Assembly (NCBI GenBank): GCA_028284935.1
Contig: JANQQQ010000008.1
Location: 186,001 to 250,000, forward strand
Source: Croceivirga sp.
GTDB taxonomy: Bacteria; Bacteroidota; Bacteroidia; Flavobacteriales; Flavobacteriaceae
Length of the DNA stretch: 64,000 bases
Reading direction: 5' to 3'
Numbering within the stretch: position 1 is the first letter of the stretch; every line of letters starts with the position of its first letter. Shown one piece after another: positions 16,301 to 25,247 of this stretch. Under the pieces are notes generated by a model. It saw only the letters and a program-made list of their open reading frames with translations, did not search any database and was not told where the DNA came from. The translations under genes and the position numbers were made by a program.

Positions 16301-16782
16301 AAGCGGCAACATTCAATTATGAAAAACTGCTAAATTTTGTTGACAATCTCCCTAAGGAAGAACAAGAGCGGGATTTTCCCAAAGCAGCGTTGAATAGAAA
16401 CATCAAAGACGTCATAGCCCATTTGCATGCATGGCATTTAATGCTTTTGGACTGGTATACTATAGGAATGTCCGGAAAAAAACCGGATATGCCTGCAAAG
16501 GGCTATACTTGGAAAACCCTGCCTGATTTAAATCGAGAGATTCAAAAGCGATATGCCAAGGTGTCCCTTGATGATGCCAAAGGGCTATTTCGACAATCGT
16601 TTAAGACCGTCCTAAAGATTATCGAAATACATACCGATGAAGAGCTTTTCACAAAAAAGAAATACCATTGGACGGGTTCTACCTCTTTTGGAGCTTATTT
16701 AATTTCAGCAACATCAAGCCACTATGATTGGGCATTTAAATTGATTAAAACTTCGATAAAAGCAGCATCTTTTCATGTTTAG
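16267..16782 (+). CDS. ClbS/DfsB-like (DinB fold) protein
   Basis: This 171-residue helical protein begins 'MARPRSKSELL' and contains 'NIKDVIAHLHAWH' and a C-terminal 'ATSSHYDWA', which are typical of the ClbS/DfsB (DUF1706) family. Family members fold as a four-helix bundle; the best-known one, ClbS, protects cells from colibactin, while most genomic members are of unknown role. It overlaps the pyruvate kinase-like gene by 34 bp and the next gene by eight bp, so all three appear to be one unit. Confidence 0.82.
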   Translation: MARPRSKSELLEAATFNYEKLLNFVDNLPKEEQERDFPKAALNRNIKDVIAHLHAWHLMLLDWYTIGMSGKKPDMPAKGYTWKTLPDLNREIQKRYAKVSLDDAKGLFRQSFKTVLKIIEIHTDEELFTKKKYHWTGSTSFGAYLISATSSHYDWAFKLIKTSIKAASFHV

Positions 16783-17893
16783 TGGAAAGGTATTGGTATT
16801 GGGGGGCTATGGCGGTGTTGGAAAATCACTTTGTTTTAATATTCTAAAATACACCAATTGTTCGCTTTACATTGGGGCCAGAAATTTGTTGAAAGCCGAT
16901 GAACAGGCCAAAACATTAAGGGATGGATTTCCATCGGCGGCAATAGAGCCTTGCTTCGCAGACGCCAAGGACTATAATAGCTTGGTGAATGCGTTCAAAA
17001 ATGTGGACATAGTAATTGTGACGGCAACCGTGCCTAACCATATGAATGTTGTGGCCAAAGCAGCGATAAAATGTAAGGTGCACTTAGTGGATACATTGGT
17101 GAGAGGGGATGTTGCTGAGCTTCTAGAAAGGAATAAAGCGAAATTTCAGGAAAATCGAAGGTTTTGCATAACACAATCGGGTTTTCATCCAGGACTAATT
17201 GCGCCAATGATTCGGTTTCTTAAAGACCGTTTTGATGTGTATAATGAGGCAAGTGTTGGTTTGGCGATGGATCCGGCTTTTAACAACCCGAAATCAACGT
17301 ATGAAATCATCCATGAAATTGTTCAAGGCAAACCAAGGATTTTTAAAAATGGAAGCTGGGAAAAAGCTACCTATAAAGATGCCCTAAGCTTTAATTTTGA
17401 TGTCTTTGGAGAGAAAACATGCTTTCCTTTAGTGATGAAGGAAATATATGGTCTGGAAAAAGAATTGAGCTTGAAGACATTGGGAGTGTACGCCGCAGGA
17501 TTCAATTATTTTATTGACAAGTTTGTATTTGCACTTGCCATTATTCTTGGAAAACTAAGTAGTACTTTCAGTGAACGTCTCTGCGGATGGTTGATGTTTC
17601 AGAGTAGTAAGAAAAGGACTGAAAATTATGCTCGGGCAGAGATGAAACTCATTGCCAAGGGCAGAATTGGGAAACAGATAAAGACAATTATAATGTCAAT
17701 ATATAGCAATAACAGTTTTGATCTAACCTCACTTTCCGTCTTAGGCTGTATAAAGCAAGCGATGAAAAGACCCAATTTTCATGGCATCCACTTAATGGCC
17801 AATGTAGTCGATGAGGATATCTTATTCAATGATTTAAAAAACTTAGGTATTCGAATTTCGGTAAGGCACAAAAAGGAGGAGGCTATTTTGTAG
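16775..17893 (+). CDS. Saccharopine-dehydrogenase-like NAD(P)-binding protein
   Basis: The 372-residue protein starts with a Rossmann motif 'GGYGGVGKS' (about 8-16) and an 'IGARN' strand, as in the saccharopine dehydrogenase family. A 'TQSGFHPG' segment near 130 matches the family's second conserved stretch. Members act on saccharopine or, in bacteria, on diverse substrates; the product cannot be assigned. The last codons form the 5' half of a hairpin that also serves as a terminator for the convergent CBS gene. Confidence 0.75.
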   Translation: MFSGKVLVLGGYGGVGKSLCFNILKYTNCSLYIGARNLLKADEQAKTLRDGFPSAAIEPCFADAKDYNSLVNAFKNVDIVIVTATVPNHMNVVAKAAIKCKVHLVDTLVRGDVAELLERNKAKFQENRRFCITQSGFHPGLIAPMIRFLKDRFDVYNEASVGLAMDPAFNNPKSTYEIIHEIVQGKPRIFKNGSWEKATYKDALSFNFDVFGEKTCFPLVMKEIYGLEKELSLKTLGVYAAGFNYFIDKFVFALAIILGKLSSTFSERLCGWLMFQSSKKRTENYARAEMKLIAKGRIGKQIKTIIMSIYSNNSFDLTSLSVLGCIKQAMKRPNFHGIHLMANVVDEDILFNDLKNLGIRISVRHKKEEAIL

Positions 17894-17901
17894 CCTCCTC
17901 C
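17870..17901 (-). terminator. Terminator of the CBS gene inside the previous gene's 3' end
   Basis: A perfect 10-bp stem (17875-17884 with 17892-17901, seven-base loop) is followed on the minus strand by five T (17874-17870). The stem lies partly in the last codons of the plus-strand gene. It may stop both convergent genes, though the plus side has no T-run. Confidence 0.7.
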
Positions 17902-17960
17902 AATTCACCAAATCAAAGTTCAAACCAACCACTCACATCATAAAAGTGGTAATGAATACT

Positions 17961-18380
17961 TTAATACATTTCCAATAGGTAACGAATCAGATCCGTTGTG
18001 GTAACGATACCCACTAATTTTCCTTCCTCCACAACCGGAAGTGCGTGAAATTCTTTTTGCGCCAAGAATTGTGCGACTTCCTTTACCGTGGCCGTAGGTG
18101 GCACACTCACCACATCCTTGACCATTACTTGTTCAATGCTGAACATATTATAAACCATGGTATCCACTTCGTACTCATCTTCATCTATGGCATCGGCAAA
18201 ACTGATACGCATCAAATCGGTATAGCTTAAAATGCCTAAAATGATATCTCCGCTTACCACGGGAATATGTCGTATACGGTACTTTTTAAACGTTTCCTCG
18301 GCGGTGACCAAATCATCTTGAGTGGTCAACGTGACCACGTTGGTCGTCATTATCTGGGATATAGGGACTCGTTTCTTCAT
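17961..18380 (-). CDS. Tandem CBS-domain protein
   Basis: The 139-residue protein is made of two CBS domains: 'ISQIMTTNVVTLT' to 'GILSYTDLMR' and 'IEQVMVKDVVSVP' to 'GIVTTTDLIRYL'. Such stand-alone pairs bind adenine nucleotides and act as energy or redox sensors on a partner. The gene is preceded by its own Fnr-type promoter and follows a separate terminator, so it is probably a single-gene unit. Its partner is unknown. Confidence 0.88.
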   Translation of the reverse strand: MKKRVPISQIMTTNVVTLTTQDDLVTAEETFKKYRIRHIPVVSGDIILGILSYTDLMRISFADAIDEDEYEVDTMVYNMFSIEQVMVKDVVSVPPTATVKEVAQFLAQKEFHALPVVEEGKLVGIVTTTDLIRYLLEMY

Positions 18381-18405
18381 GATAATCGGCTTTTAATTTC
18401 TTATA

Positions 18406-18448
18406 TGAAGTTACGGTTACTTACTTGGGATTAACATGATAAAAGTCA
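18406..18448 (-). promoter_or_regulatory. Fnr-type promoter of the CBS gene
   Basis: The box TGATAAAAGTCA (18437-18448) is centred 36.5 bp from the last base of TAACTTCA (18413-18406, minus strand). Predicted start is about 18401, 21 bases before the ATG. The box lies between this gene and the 3' end of nosY. Confidence 0.58.
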
Positions 18449-18477
18449 GTCTTTTAGGAATATTTGGCGCCTCTCCT

Positions 18478-19260
18478 TTAGAAATCTTTTCGGCTCGATT
18501 TGTACTTTAAAAGAAAAATGGGAATCGCGTTCCAAAGGACCAACACCAACATGGAAGCCCAAAACCCTATTTGCGTGCCAAAGAACTTTTTGAATACCGC
18601 CCCTGTATAACCAAGGAGTGCAGAAATATCAAGCTTTAATAGAATCAACGTTCTGGAAAGATCAATAGGATTGAGTGCTGTGGCAATCATGGAAAATGTA
18701 TCCAGTGGGTATTCTTCAAAAATGATCAGGGACAATAGAAATATACCGTCATATATAACTGCCATAAAAAGCCATAACAATACGGCATACCCGAAACCTT
18801 TTATTTTGTTTTCGTTGTGGATAGCAATATTGAAAGCTAGGGCAGTAAAAATGAGGGTCAAAAAAATACCAACCACCAGAAGTAGGGCAAAATCAAATAT
18901 CGCGTTGCTTTTTAACAATCCGTATGCAGCAAACGGAATGCCCAGGCCAAGGGCCAAGCTTAATGAAAGGGAACCGGCGACACCAAAATATTGACCTAAG
19001 AAAATATGGGAACGTTTAATTGGTTGTGCCAAAAGCAGCTCGGTAAACTCTTTGGAATTATAATAGTACATGGTTCCGAATATGGTCCCAATCAATGGGA
19101 CCAGTACAATGATAATGTTCATTAGGGTGATCACCGCTTTGGAAAGGTCATTGTTCAAAAACAAAAGGACAAATCCGAGGGCGAGATAAAAGAAAAAATA
19201 GATGTAACTCCAACGGCTGCGAATTAAATCATAAAAACTGTACTTAAGAACCTTACCCAT
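18478..19260 (-). CDS. nosY: ABC transporter permease NosY
   Basis: The 260-residue protein has about six membrane helices and the ABC-2-type permease segment 'YYYNSKEFTELLLAQPIKRS'. With NosF and NosD it forms a transporter needed to mature the copper-sulfur centre CuZ of nitrous oxide reductase; it is thought to move a sulfur species. The start overlaps the end of nosF by eight bases. It is the last gene of the nos operon. Confidence 0.9.
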   Translation of the reverse strand: MGKVLKYSFYDLIRSRWSYIYFFFYLALGFVLLFLNNDLSKAVITLMNIIIVLVPLIGTIFGTMYYYNSKEFTELLLAQPIKRSHIFLGQYFGVAGSLSLSLALGLGIPFAAYGLLKSNAIFDFALLLVVGIFLTLIFTALAFNIAIHNENKIKGFGYAVLLWLFMAVIYDGIFLLSLIIFEEYPLDTFSMIATALNPIDLSRTLILLKLDISALLGYTGAVFKKFFGTQIGFWASMLVLVLWNAIPIFLLKYKSSRKDF

Positions 19261-19963
19261 ACCCTTCAGTTTTGGTTAATGCCGCAATCGCATGCTCTAC
19301 ATTGGTTTGTTGGGTTTTGGCCATTAAGGCCTTTAAAGTGCCTTTGAAGTAGATTTTTCCTTCCAAAAGATAAATGACCTCGTCGGCCACTTCTTCCACA
19401 AACTGCATAACGTGCGAGGTAATGAGCAAGGTTTTGCCATTCTCCTTTTCTTTTTTTATCAATTCCTTGAGTTGAATAAGCGCATTGGGATCCAATCCAG
19501 TATTGGGTTCATCCAGAATGAGAAGTTGGCTATTGAACATAAAGGCCAGTACTAAATTGACTTTTTGTTTAGTGCCACCGGAGAGATTGGACAGTTTTTT
19601 GTTACAATAAGGTTGGAGCTTAAATAGTTCAATCAAAGTATCGGCATTACCCTTATCATTTCGAAGGTCCTTAATCATGTCAATAAGCTCATTGACCTTT
19701 AGATTACCTGGAAAATTTGCAATTTGGGGTAAATAGTCGATTTGTTTGCGGTATTTCCAACCTTTTTTTATGGGCTCCCCAAGCACCTCAATGGAACCCT
19801 TATCAGGAATGACCATTCCTAAAACGCTTTTGATCAGCGTAGTCTTACCTGATCCATTTGGTCCTAGAATGGCGTAAATTTTACCATGTTCGATATTGAG
19901 ATCAATACCCTTTAAAACCTCATTTTTTCCAAATTTTTTATGTAAATCGGAAATGTTGATCAT
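19253..19963 (-). CDS. nosF: ABC transporter ATPase NosF
   Basis: The 236-residue ATPase shows Walker A 'GPNGSGKT' (34-41), the signature 'LSGGTKQK', and Walker B followed by 'DEPNTGLD'. It powers NosDFY. The gene overlaps nosD by four bases and nosY by eight, a clear sign of co-translation. Confidence 0.93.
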   Translation of the reverse strand: MINISDLHKKFGKNEVLKGIDLNIEHGKIYAILGPNGSGKTTLIKSVLGMVIPDKGSIEVLGEPIKKGWKYRKQIDYLPQIANFPGNLKVNELIDMIKDLRNDKGNADTLIELFKLQPYCNKKLSNLSGGTKQKVNLVLAFMFNSQLLILDEPNTGLDPNALIQLKELIKKEKENGKTLLITSHVMQFVEEVADEVIYLLEGKIYFKGTLKALMAKTQQTNVEHAIAALTKTEGYG

Positions 19964-21198
19964 AAGCGTTTTTTCATCAAGGGTTGGGCATCTTTTAGAT
20001 TGTCGGGGGTAAATACCGGAGATACTTTTTCAGAAAAATCAATGATGTCCATAAACAACGAACGCAGCAAAATAATGGTCTCCGGGGTTTTGTTCGCAAT
20101 ATAGGAAAACAACTTTACCGGGCGATAGGGAACATCGCCAATACCATCTTTGTCCAAATCATAGCCCGTGTAATTACTCCAGTAATTTGACCTAAACTCG
20201 TTGTCGTTCAATTTGCTGTTATAGGAGACATCGAAGGAGTTGTGCATAAAATTGTTGCCTGTAAACAAATTGGTGTAACAGGCACCGATGACGCGTATGG
20301 CCCAGCCGTTTTTGATAAAATCGTTGTCCTGGTATGTAATTCTATTTGATCCTTCTATGCTAATGGCAACGGTATTTTCCGAAAAGGTGTTGTTCTGTAT
20401 TTCGGCATCATTGATTTCCTTTAATAACAAGCCATAGGCGGAAGTGCCCCAATTCTTTTTAAAGGTATTATTGATCATGTCAATATTTCGGGAGAACATG
20501 ACGGCTACGCCCGCACCATTTTCCTCAAAGGTGTTTTGTGTATAGACATCATTATCTGAAAACATGAAATGTAGCCCGTAACGGAGGTTTTTGGTGCTGG
20601 TATTTTTTGTGATGGTAATATTGTCCGAAAATTCCAGATAGATACCATCCCTTGTGCCCTGAACATGGTTATGACTTACGTCGACATAATGGGAGTACCA
20701 TAGTTGTATGCCATTACCCGAATTGTACTCGTCTTTGGCTTCGCCAATAATCTTATTGTGGTATACCTTACCATGGGATGACTTTTCCAGGTAAATGCCA
20801 AAAAACAACTTTTCCAGTACCACGTTTTGAATGGTGAAGTTTTCACTTTTGGTTACCCGAATTGCCGCAAAATCAGTAGTATAACTCACCCCGACGTTGA
20901 TGATGAAAAGGCCATCAATGGTGACATGGTCAGAGGTAATCTTTATGATTTCGCCCTTTTTCTGGCCATCAATAATGGGGTAGTTGTGGCCTTTTAGGGT
21001 CAAAGGCTTATCCACATAAATATTGTACTCATAATAGGTTCCCTTTTTGACCAATACCGTATCATATTCCTTGGCGACTGCAACACCTTTTTTAATTGAG
21101 TTGATGGTGCACGATGGGCACACCTCAACAATTCCTGCAATTGCATTACCAAAAATTAGGAAAAGCAATACTACCGGAAAGAATGTGTTTCGCTCCAT
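19960..21198 (-). CDS. nosD: Periplasmic copper/sulfur chaperone-like NosD
   Basis: From the ATG at 21198 the protein has 412 residues: a signal peptide, a 'CPSC' pair, then a right-handed beta-helix of repeating N-x-F/I ladders ('YLEKSSHG', 'IYLEFSDN', 'LHFMFSDN'). NosD is the periplasmic partner of NosFY and interacts with NosL. The longer frame opening at 21243 would enter the cupin gene and is not used. Start and stop of the two genes overlap by one base. Confidence 0.92.
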   Translation of the reverse strand: MERNTFFPVVLLFLIFGNAIAGIVEVCPSCTINSIKKGVAVAKEYDTVLVKKGTYYEYNIYVDKPLTLKGHNYPIIDGQKKGEIIKITSDHVTIDGLFIINVGVSYTTDFAAIRVTKSENFTIQNVVLEKLFFGIYLEKSSHGKVYHNKIIGEAKDEYNSGNGIQLWYSHYVDVSHNHVQGTRDGIYLEFSDNITITKNTSTKNLRYGLHFMFSDNDVYTQNTFEENGAGVAVMFSRNIDMINNTFKKNWGTSAYGLLLKEINDAEIQNNTFSENTVAISIEGSNRITYQDNDFIKNGWAIRVIGACYTNLFTGNNFMHNSFDVSYNSKLNDNEFRSNYWSNYTGYDLDKDGIGDVPYRPVKLFSYIANKTPETIILLRSLFMDIIDFSEKVSPVFTPDNLKDAQPLMKKRL

Positions 21199-21497
21199 CA
21201 ACGAATAATAAGAAATTTGGAATCTTCCAAAGCTTCTACCCAATGTTCGGTATGTTTTGGAAAACTGAACTCCTGTTGTTGCATCAGATGGATGGAATGG
21301 TCCTCAATGTAAAAAACAAGCTGTCCTTGTAACACAATGAGGTGAGCATCCTCATTGGATTCGTGGGACGGAAAAATGGCATTCTTCTCCAAACTGATGC
21401 TCAGCACTTCATATTTTTGGTTTTTTACCAATGTTTGTATTTGCAACCCATCAAAAGCTTGATTGGCGATGGTATTGTCAATGGTTGTGGTGTACAT
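21198..21497 (-). CDS. Small cupin-like protein in the nos operon
   Basis: This 99-residue protein has a cupin barrel pattern: 'FPSHESNEDAHLIVLQGQLVFYIED' gives a conserved His/Glu region (the stretch is split over about residues 43-67), followed by a second motif with 'FSFPKHTEHWVEA'. It overlaps nosL by 20 bases and meets nosD. Single-domain cupins in nos clusters are of unknown role; metal or small-molecule binding is plausible. Confidence 0.72.
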   Translation of the reverse strand: MYTTTIDNTIANQAFDGLQIQTLVKNQKYEVLSISLEKNAIFPSHESNEDAHLIVLQGQLVFYIEDHSIHLMQQQEFSFPKHTEHWVEALEDSKFLIIR

Positions 21498-21945
21498 GAT
21501 TGTGACTTAATTGGGACCTTTTCTGAAATGCCCTTCGTAATTCTTCCCACGTGAATAATTCACCGCCATGTTCCTTCAAAGCTATTTGCGCTTCTTCCAA
21601 GGTTTGAAAGGCTGTTAAATAGGCTCCCATTGGACTTGGAATGCCCTTACTTATCAAAAAAGTGCAATTTTGGACTTCCGTCAGGGCTTCGGGTTGATGG
21701 TACGTATTGGTTAAAAGTAGCCCTATCTCTTGTTCTTCAACTTGCCTAAGATAGTTGATCATGCATTCCAAGGCATCAAAATTGAAAACCTTTCCTTTCG
21801 CCGTTACCAATTGTGCCGCATGTTGTTTATCGACTACAGTCATGCTGCAAAATTTACACGAAGTTTCCCCATAAACTATGGGTTCAGGGGCAACCTTACA
21901 TGAAAGCAGTAGTAACAAGAGATAGGTCCAACCTTTTTTCATCAT
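21478..21945 (-). CDS. nosL: Copper chaperone lipoprotein NosL
   Basis: The 155-residue protein has a lipoprotein signal with C16 and the NosL metal motif C30-x2-C33-x-M35. A second conserved stretch, 'FNFDALECM', follows. NosL is an outer- or inner-membrane lipoprotein that brings Cu(I) to NosD/apo-NosZ. A second ATG follows directly and could be the real start. It overlaps the cupin gene. Confidence 0.93.
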   Translation of the reverse strand: MMKKGWTYLLLLLLSCKVAPEPIVYGETSCKFCSMTVVDKQHAAQLVTAKGKVFNFDALECMINYLRQVEEQEIGLLLTNTYHQPEALTEVQNCTFLISKGIPSPMGAYLTAFQTLEEAQIALKEHGGELFTWEELRRAFQKRSQLSHNHVHHNH

Positions 21946-21948
21946 ATA

Positions 21949-22629
21949 CTAGTTTGTGGCCAACGTACCGTTAGTGATTGACTTCACCTTTTTACCACGT
22001 GTTTTCCATCCCATAAATCCCGCCATAAGGGTCAAAAACATCCCCACCATCATAAGGTAGGCTCCCAACCTGGGGTAGGAATAGGCATCAAAATTGAGCA
22101 TTTTCTCGTGCCCCAGCAATGGAGGCTTGTAACTCATGGGCGTACCATCTGGGTTTTGCAATTTCATAATTGCCTTGGGATCTAGATTAGTACCATAGTC
22201 AATAAGCCATGCATTAAAATCATACATCCCCAAAACACCCAAAATGGTCATCACCGCCAACCAACCAAAAAACCAATAATATGCCAGTTTATCAAAATAA
22301 CCTAAAAGGCCTATCAGCACTCCAATAGCGGCCATACTGCCCACTACAATGGGAAAAACGGTAAATTCCCACATGTCTTCAGGTTTGGGCAATGTTTTCA
22401 TACCAATGTAATGGTTAAGATTATCTATATTCTGAATGTCGAACTCACTTTGTCCCTGAAGACCGTTAATATGAATATTAAGGCCCAAGGGCTCAGGATA
22501 TTGAGGAGCTCCGAGTTCAATGTTCCACAAAGGAAAAAAGAAGAGTCCCAGCAACAAGATGGAACCCATGATCATTAAAACACTTGCTTTTTTCACGTAA
22601 TTCTTTTTTAAGGTTGTAAAGCGGGCCAA
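21949..22629 (-). CDS. Four-helix membrane protein linked to nosZ
   Basis: The 226-residue protein has about four transmembrane helices (near 14-33, 85-105, 113-133 and 188-210) and an outer-facing segment with 'LGLNIHINGLQGQSEFDIQNIDN' spread over residues 48-70. I do not recognise a named family. It sits between nosZ and nosL, 34 bp downstream of nosZ and three bp before nosL. Its place recalls the membrane protein NosB of epsilonproteobacterial clusters, but homology is not shown. Confidence 0.7.
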   Translation of the reverse strand: MARFTTLKKNYVKKASVLMIMGSILLLGLFFFPLWNIELGAPQYPEPLGLNIHINGLQGQSEFDIQNIDNLNHYIGMKTLPKPEDMWEFTVFPIVVGSMAAIGVLIGLLGYFDKLAYYWFFGWLAVMTILGVLGMYDFNAWLIDYGTNLDPKAIMKLQNPDGTPMSYKPPLLGHEKMLNFDAYSYPRLGAYLMMVGMFLTLMAGFMGWKTRGKKVKSITNGTLATN

Positions 22630-22663
22630 GATTATCTGGCCCGCTTATGTATTGGTGAGGGTG

Positions 22664-24622
22664 TTATTCACCTAATGACCAGGACAATTCAATATTTGAA
22701 TTGGCCGGAGAAACCCGCACATAACCTTGCATTTCTTGGTGCAGTGCAGAACAGAAATCCGTACAGTAGAATGGCCACACCCCTACTTGTTTGGGCTCCC
22801 AAACCGAAGTCTTGGTCTGCCCAGGCATGATCAGCAGCTCTGAAGTGTTCTGACCCAGAATGGAGAATCCATGGGGCACGTCAAAATCCTGTTCGTGGTT
22901 CGTAATATGGAAGTACACTTTATCGCCCACCTTAATTCCCTCAATGTTATCAGGGGTAAAGTGACTACGAATGGTACCCATATACACGTGGACCTCTTTT
23001 CCGTTACGTTCTACCCTGGCTTCAGATGGATTGTTGATACCATACGGGTGCTTATTTTCATCCAATCGATAAATCTTCTTGGATTTGGAAGCCAATAGTT
23101 CGGCTGGACAACCTGCGGCATAGTGCGGCTCACCATGGGTTGGGAAGTCATAGATTAACTCCATTTTTTCACCCGAAATATCATATATCTGAGCGGAATG
23201 TTCCATCTCTGGACCTGTTGGCAAATAGCGATCCTTGGTAATCTTGTTCATCGCTACGACATATTTGCCAAAAGGCTTGCGGGAGTTACCTCCAGGAATC
23301 ATCAAGTGTCCTACGGAGTAGAAGGTAGGTTTACGATCAACTACATCCCAAGTTTCCAATCGCCACTTTACTACTTCAGAAGAGATAAAGAAGGTGGTAT
23401 AGGCATTGCCATTGGCATCAAACTCTGTATGCAATGGGCCAAGGCCTCCACTTTTAACGATACCGGCCATGACGTCATCAAAGCTCAGAATAGGAATACC
23501 ATACGCCTCTCCATCAAATTTTTCACCTTCAATGGCAGCCAGCATTTTGGTAAAGGAATGTACGGTCAAGTCTGCTGAAAGCTTTCCGGAACCAATAATG
23601 TATTCCCCACTTGGATCAACATCACAACCATGTGGTGATTTTGGTGTAGGCAAGAAAAATACCGCACCTTCTATCTCGGTTGGATCTACCGTGACCACCT
23701 CTTTTTTCATAGTGGTTGTGCCCGTATGGGTCTCATGACTGTATACATTATGGGCATAGTTGGTGGCCATTTTGGTACCCCCGCCATTGTTTACATAGTC
23801 CTCAATTTTCTTCCAGTTGATCGCAGCAATAAAGTCTTTGTCATTTTGCGAGGAATTTACTTCCATCAAGGTGTTGGCCTCTTCGGTATTGTAGGTGCTG
23901 AAGAAATGCCATCCGTGTGATTTGCCGCGACCAGGGTGTGAAAGGTCGTAATTGAAGCCAGGCATCAAAACTTGGAATTTCAAATCCAAACGACCTGTTT
24001 CGGGTGCCACGCTGATAAAGCTCAACGCCCCTTTAAAGTTTCCTTTATATTCATTGATCGGCATGTCTCGTTGGGGCACGGGCACGGCAAATCGGGTTCC
24101 GGCAATGACATACTCCGTGTTTTCCGTAATAAAGGCCGAACTGTGGTTACCGCCACTATTGGGGATTTCAATGATTTCCTCGGTTTCAAAGGTTTCCAGA
24201 CTAATTCTGGCAATCCGGGGAGTATTGTTACCATTGACGAAAATCCATCGGCCATCCAATTCACCATTGGTTTGGGAAATGTCGGGGTGGTGCAAATCAT
24301 CCCAAGGAATAAAGCCATGTGAAGTATTCAACATGGGTTTGGTCTCTTCAGAATATCCGTAGCCCGAAGTTGGAAATTGGGAGAATACTGGAATTTCCTT
24401 GAACATTCGCCCAGAAGGAAGGCCATAAACCGTTAAGTTACCGCTATATCCACCCGATAGGAAGGCATAAAATTCATCTTGTTCGCCCGGTGCCACATAC
24501 ACCTTTTCTGCGGCGGATGATGCCAAGGCACCATTGGTATTTGGGCCAGCAGCTCGATTGCATCCCATGTAAACTAGGGTTAGGCCCAAAAGACCGCCAA
24601 TTAGATAATAGATTTTTTTCAT
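22664..24622 (-). CDS. nosZ: Nitrous oxide reductase NosZ, Sec-type (clade II)
   Basis: The 652-residue enzyme reduces N2O to N2 outside the inner membrane. It begins with a lipoprotein-type signal ('LVYMG' then C21) and lacks a twin-arginine motif, as in atypical (clade II) enzymes. The beta-propeller carries several His motifs for CuZ ('HPDIS', 'SHPGRGKSHGWHFF', 'NYAHNVYSHE', 'GEPHYAAG'). The cupredoxin domain carries CuA: C620-x3-C624-x3-H628-x2-M631. Fasciclin and cytochrome c genes precede it. No nirK, nirS or norB is in the window, so N2O may come from outside. Confidence 0.97.
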   Translation of the reverse strand: MKKIYYLIGGLLGLTLVYMGCNRAAGPNTNGALASSAAEKVYVAPGEQDEFYAFLSGGYSGNLTVYGLPSGRMFKEIPVFSQFPTSGYGYSEETKPMLNTSHGFIPWDDLHHPDISQTNGELDGRWIFVNGNNTPRIARISLETFETEEIIEIPNSGGNHSSAFITENTEYVIAGTRFAVPVPQRDMPINEYKGNFKGALSFISVAPETGRLDLKFQVLMPGFNYDLSHPGRGKSHGWHFFSTYNTEEANTLMEVNSSQNDKDFIAAINWKKIEDYVNNGGGTKMATNYAHNVYSHETHTGTTTMKKEVVTVDPTEIEGAVFFLPTPKSPHGCDVDPSGEYIIGSGKLSADLTVHSFTKMLAAIEGEKFDGEAYGIPILSFDDVMAGIVKSGGLGPLHTEFDANGNAYTTFFISSEVVKWRLETWDVVDRKPTFYSVGHLMIPGGNSRKPFGKYVVAMNKITKDRYLPTGPEMEHSAQIYDISGEKMELIYDFPTHGEPHYAAGCPAELLASKSKKIYRLDENKHPYGINNPSEARVERNGKEVHVYMGTIRSHFTPDNIEGIKVGDKVYFHITNHEQDFDVPHGFSILGQNTSELLIMPGQTKTSVWEPKQVGVWPFYCTDFCSALHQEMQGYVRVSPANSNIELSWSLGE

Positions 24623-24652
24623 GTTTTGTTGTTTTATAAGTATTCAGCTATT

Positions 24653-25237
24653 CTATTCTTCCGGTGGAAGAATGACCTTATCCACCACATGTACGATACC
24701 GTTACCGGCATTGACACTGCCCAAAATCTTTGCTCCGCCCACGTAGACATCGTCACCTTTAACCTCCACGGTGGTATTTTGATCATTGGCCTGCCCCAGT
24801 TTTTTAAACTTTTTCAAAAACTCCTTATCGTATTTGCCGGGGGTAACGTGGTGCTTCAGGATGTTCTGTAGTGCGGCCTTATTTTCGGGCTTTAGCAAGT
24901 TCTCTACCGTACCCTCGGGTAGGGCAGCAAAGGCATCATTGGTAGGGGCAAATACCATTAATGGACCAGCGTTGACCAATGCGTTTTCCAGATCGGCCGC
25001 TTGAACCGCAGCTACCAAGGTGGAATGATCAGGTGAGCCGATTGCAATTTGAAGCACGTTTGGAGTGGACTCATCATTTTCAATAAAGGCCTGACCGGAT
25101 TCTTTGTTGGCCTCCGTATCATTTGTTACTTCCGAGGTGGAAGCCTTCTCCGTTTTGTTCGTGGAATTACAACCCACCACTAAAAACAATAGCAGCAGTG
25201 GATACACCAAAGTTTTAAGTTGGACACTAGTTTTCAT
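24653..25237 (-). CDS. Fasciclin-domain lipoprotein
   Basis: From the ATG at 25237 the protein has 194 residues: a lipoprotein signal ending at C23, an acidic linker and one fasciclin domain (about 60-190) with the H1 motif 'AVQAADLENALVNAGPLMVFAPTND' in residues about 76-100 and a final 'GNGIVHVVDKVILPP'. Fasciclin domains mediate adhesion or extracytoplasmic assembly. Co-transcription with nosZ suggests a role in holding or maturing the N2O reductase system; this is inference. A start at 25270 would lie within the cytochrome gene. Confidence 0.88.
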   Translation of the reverse strand: MKTSVQLKTLVYPLLLLFLVVGCNSTNKTEKASTSEVTNDTEANKESGQAFIENDESTPNVLQIAIGSPDHSTLVAAVQAADLENALVNAGPLMVFAPTNDAFAALPEGTVENLLKPENKAALQNILKHHVTPGKYDKEFLKKFKKLGQANDQNTTVEVKGDDVYVGGAKILGSVNAGNGIVHVVDKVILPPEE

Positions 25238-25247
25238 ATATATTGGT

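Noticed and set aside
16267-16782. Colibactin resistance function from the ClbS-like fold
   Set aside because: The family is broad and no colibactin-like genes are near; only the fold is supported.
22664-24622. Typical (TAT-exported, clade I) NosZ
   Set aside because: The signal has no twin arginine and has a lipoprotein-type cysteine at 21.
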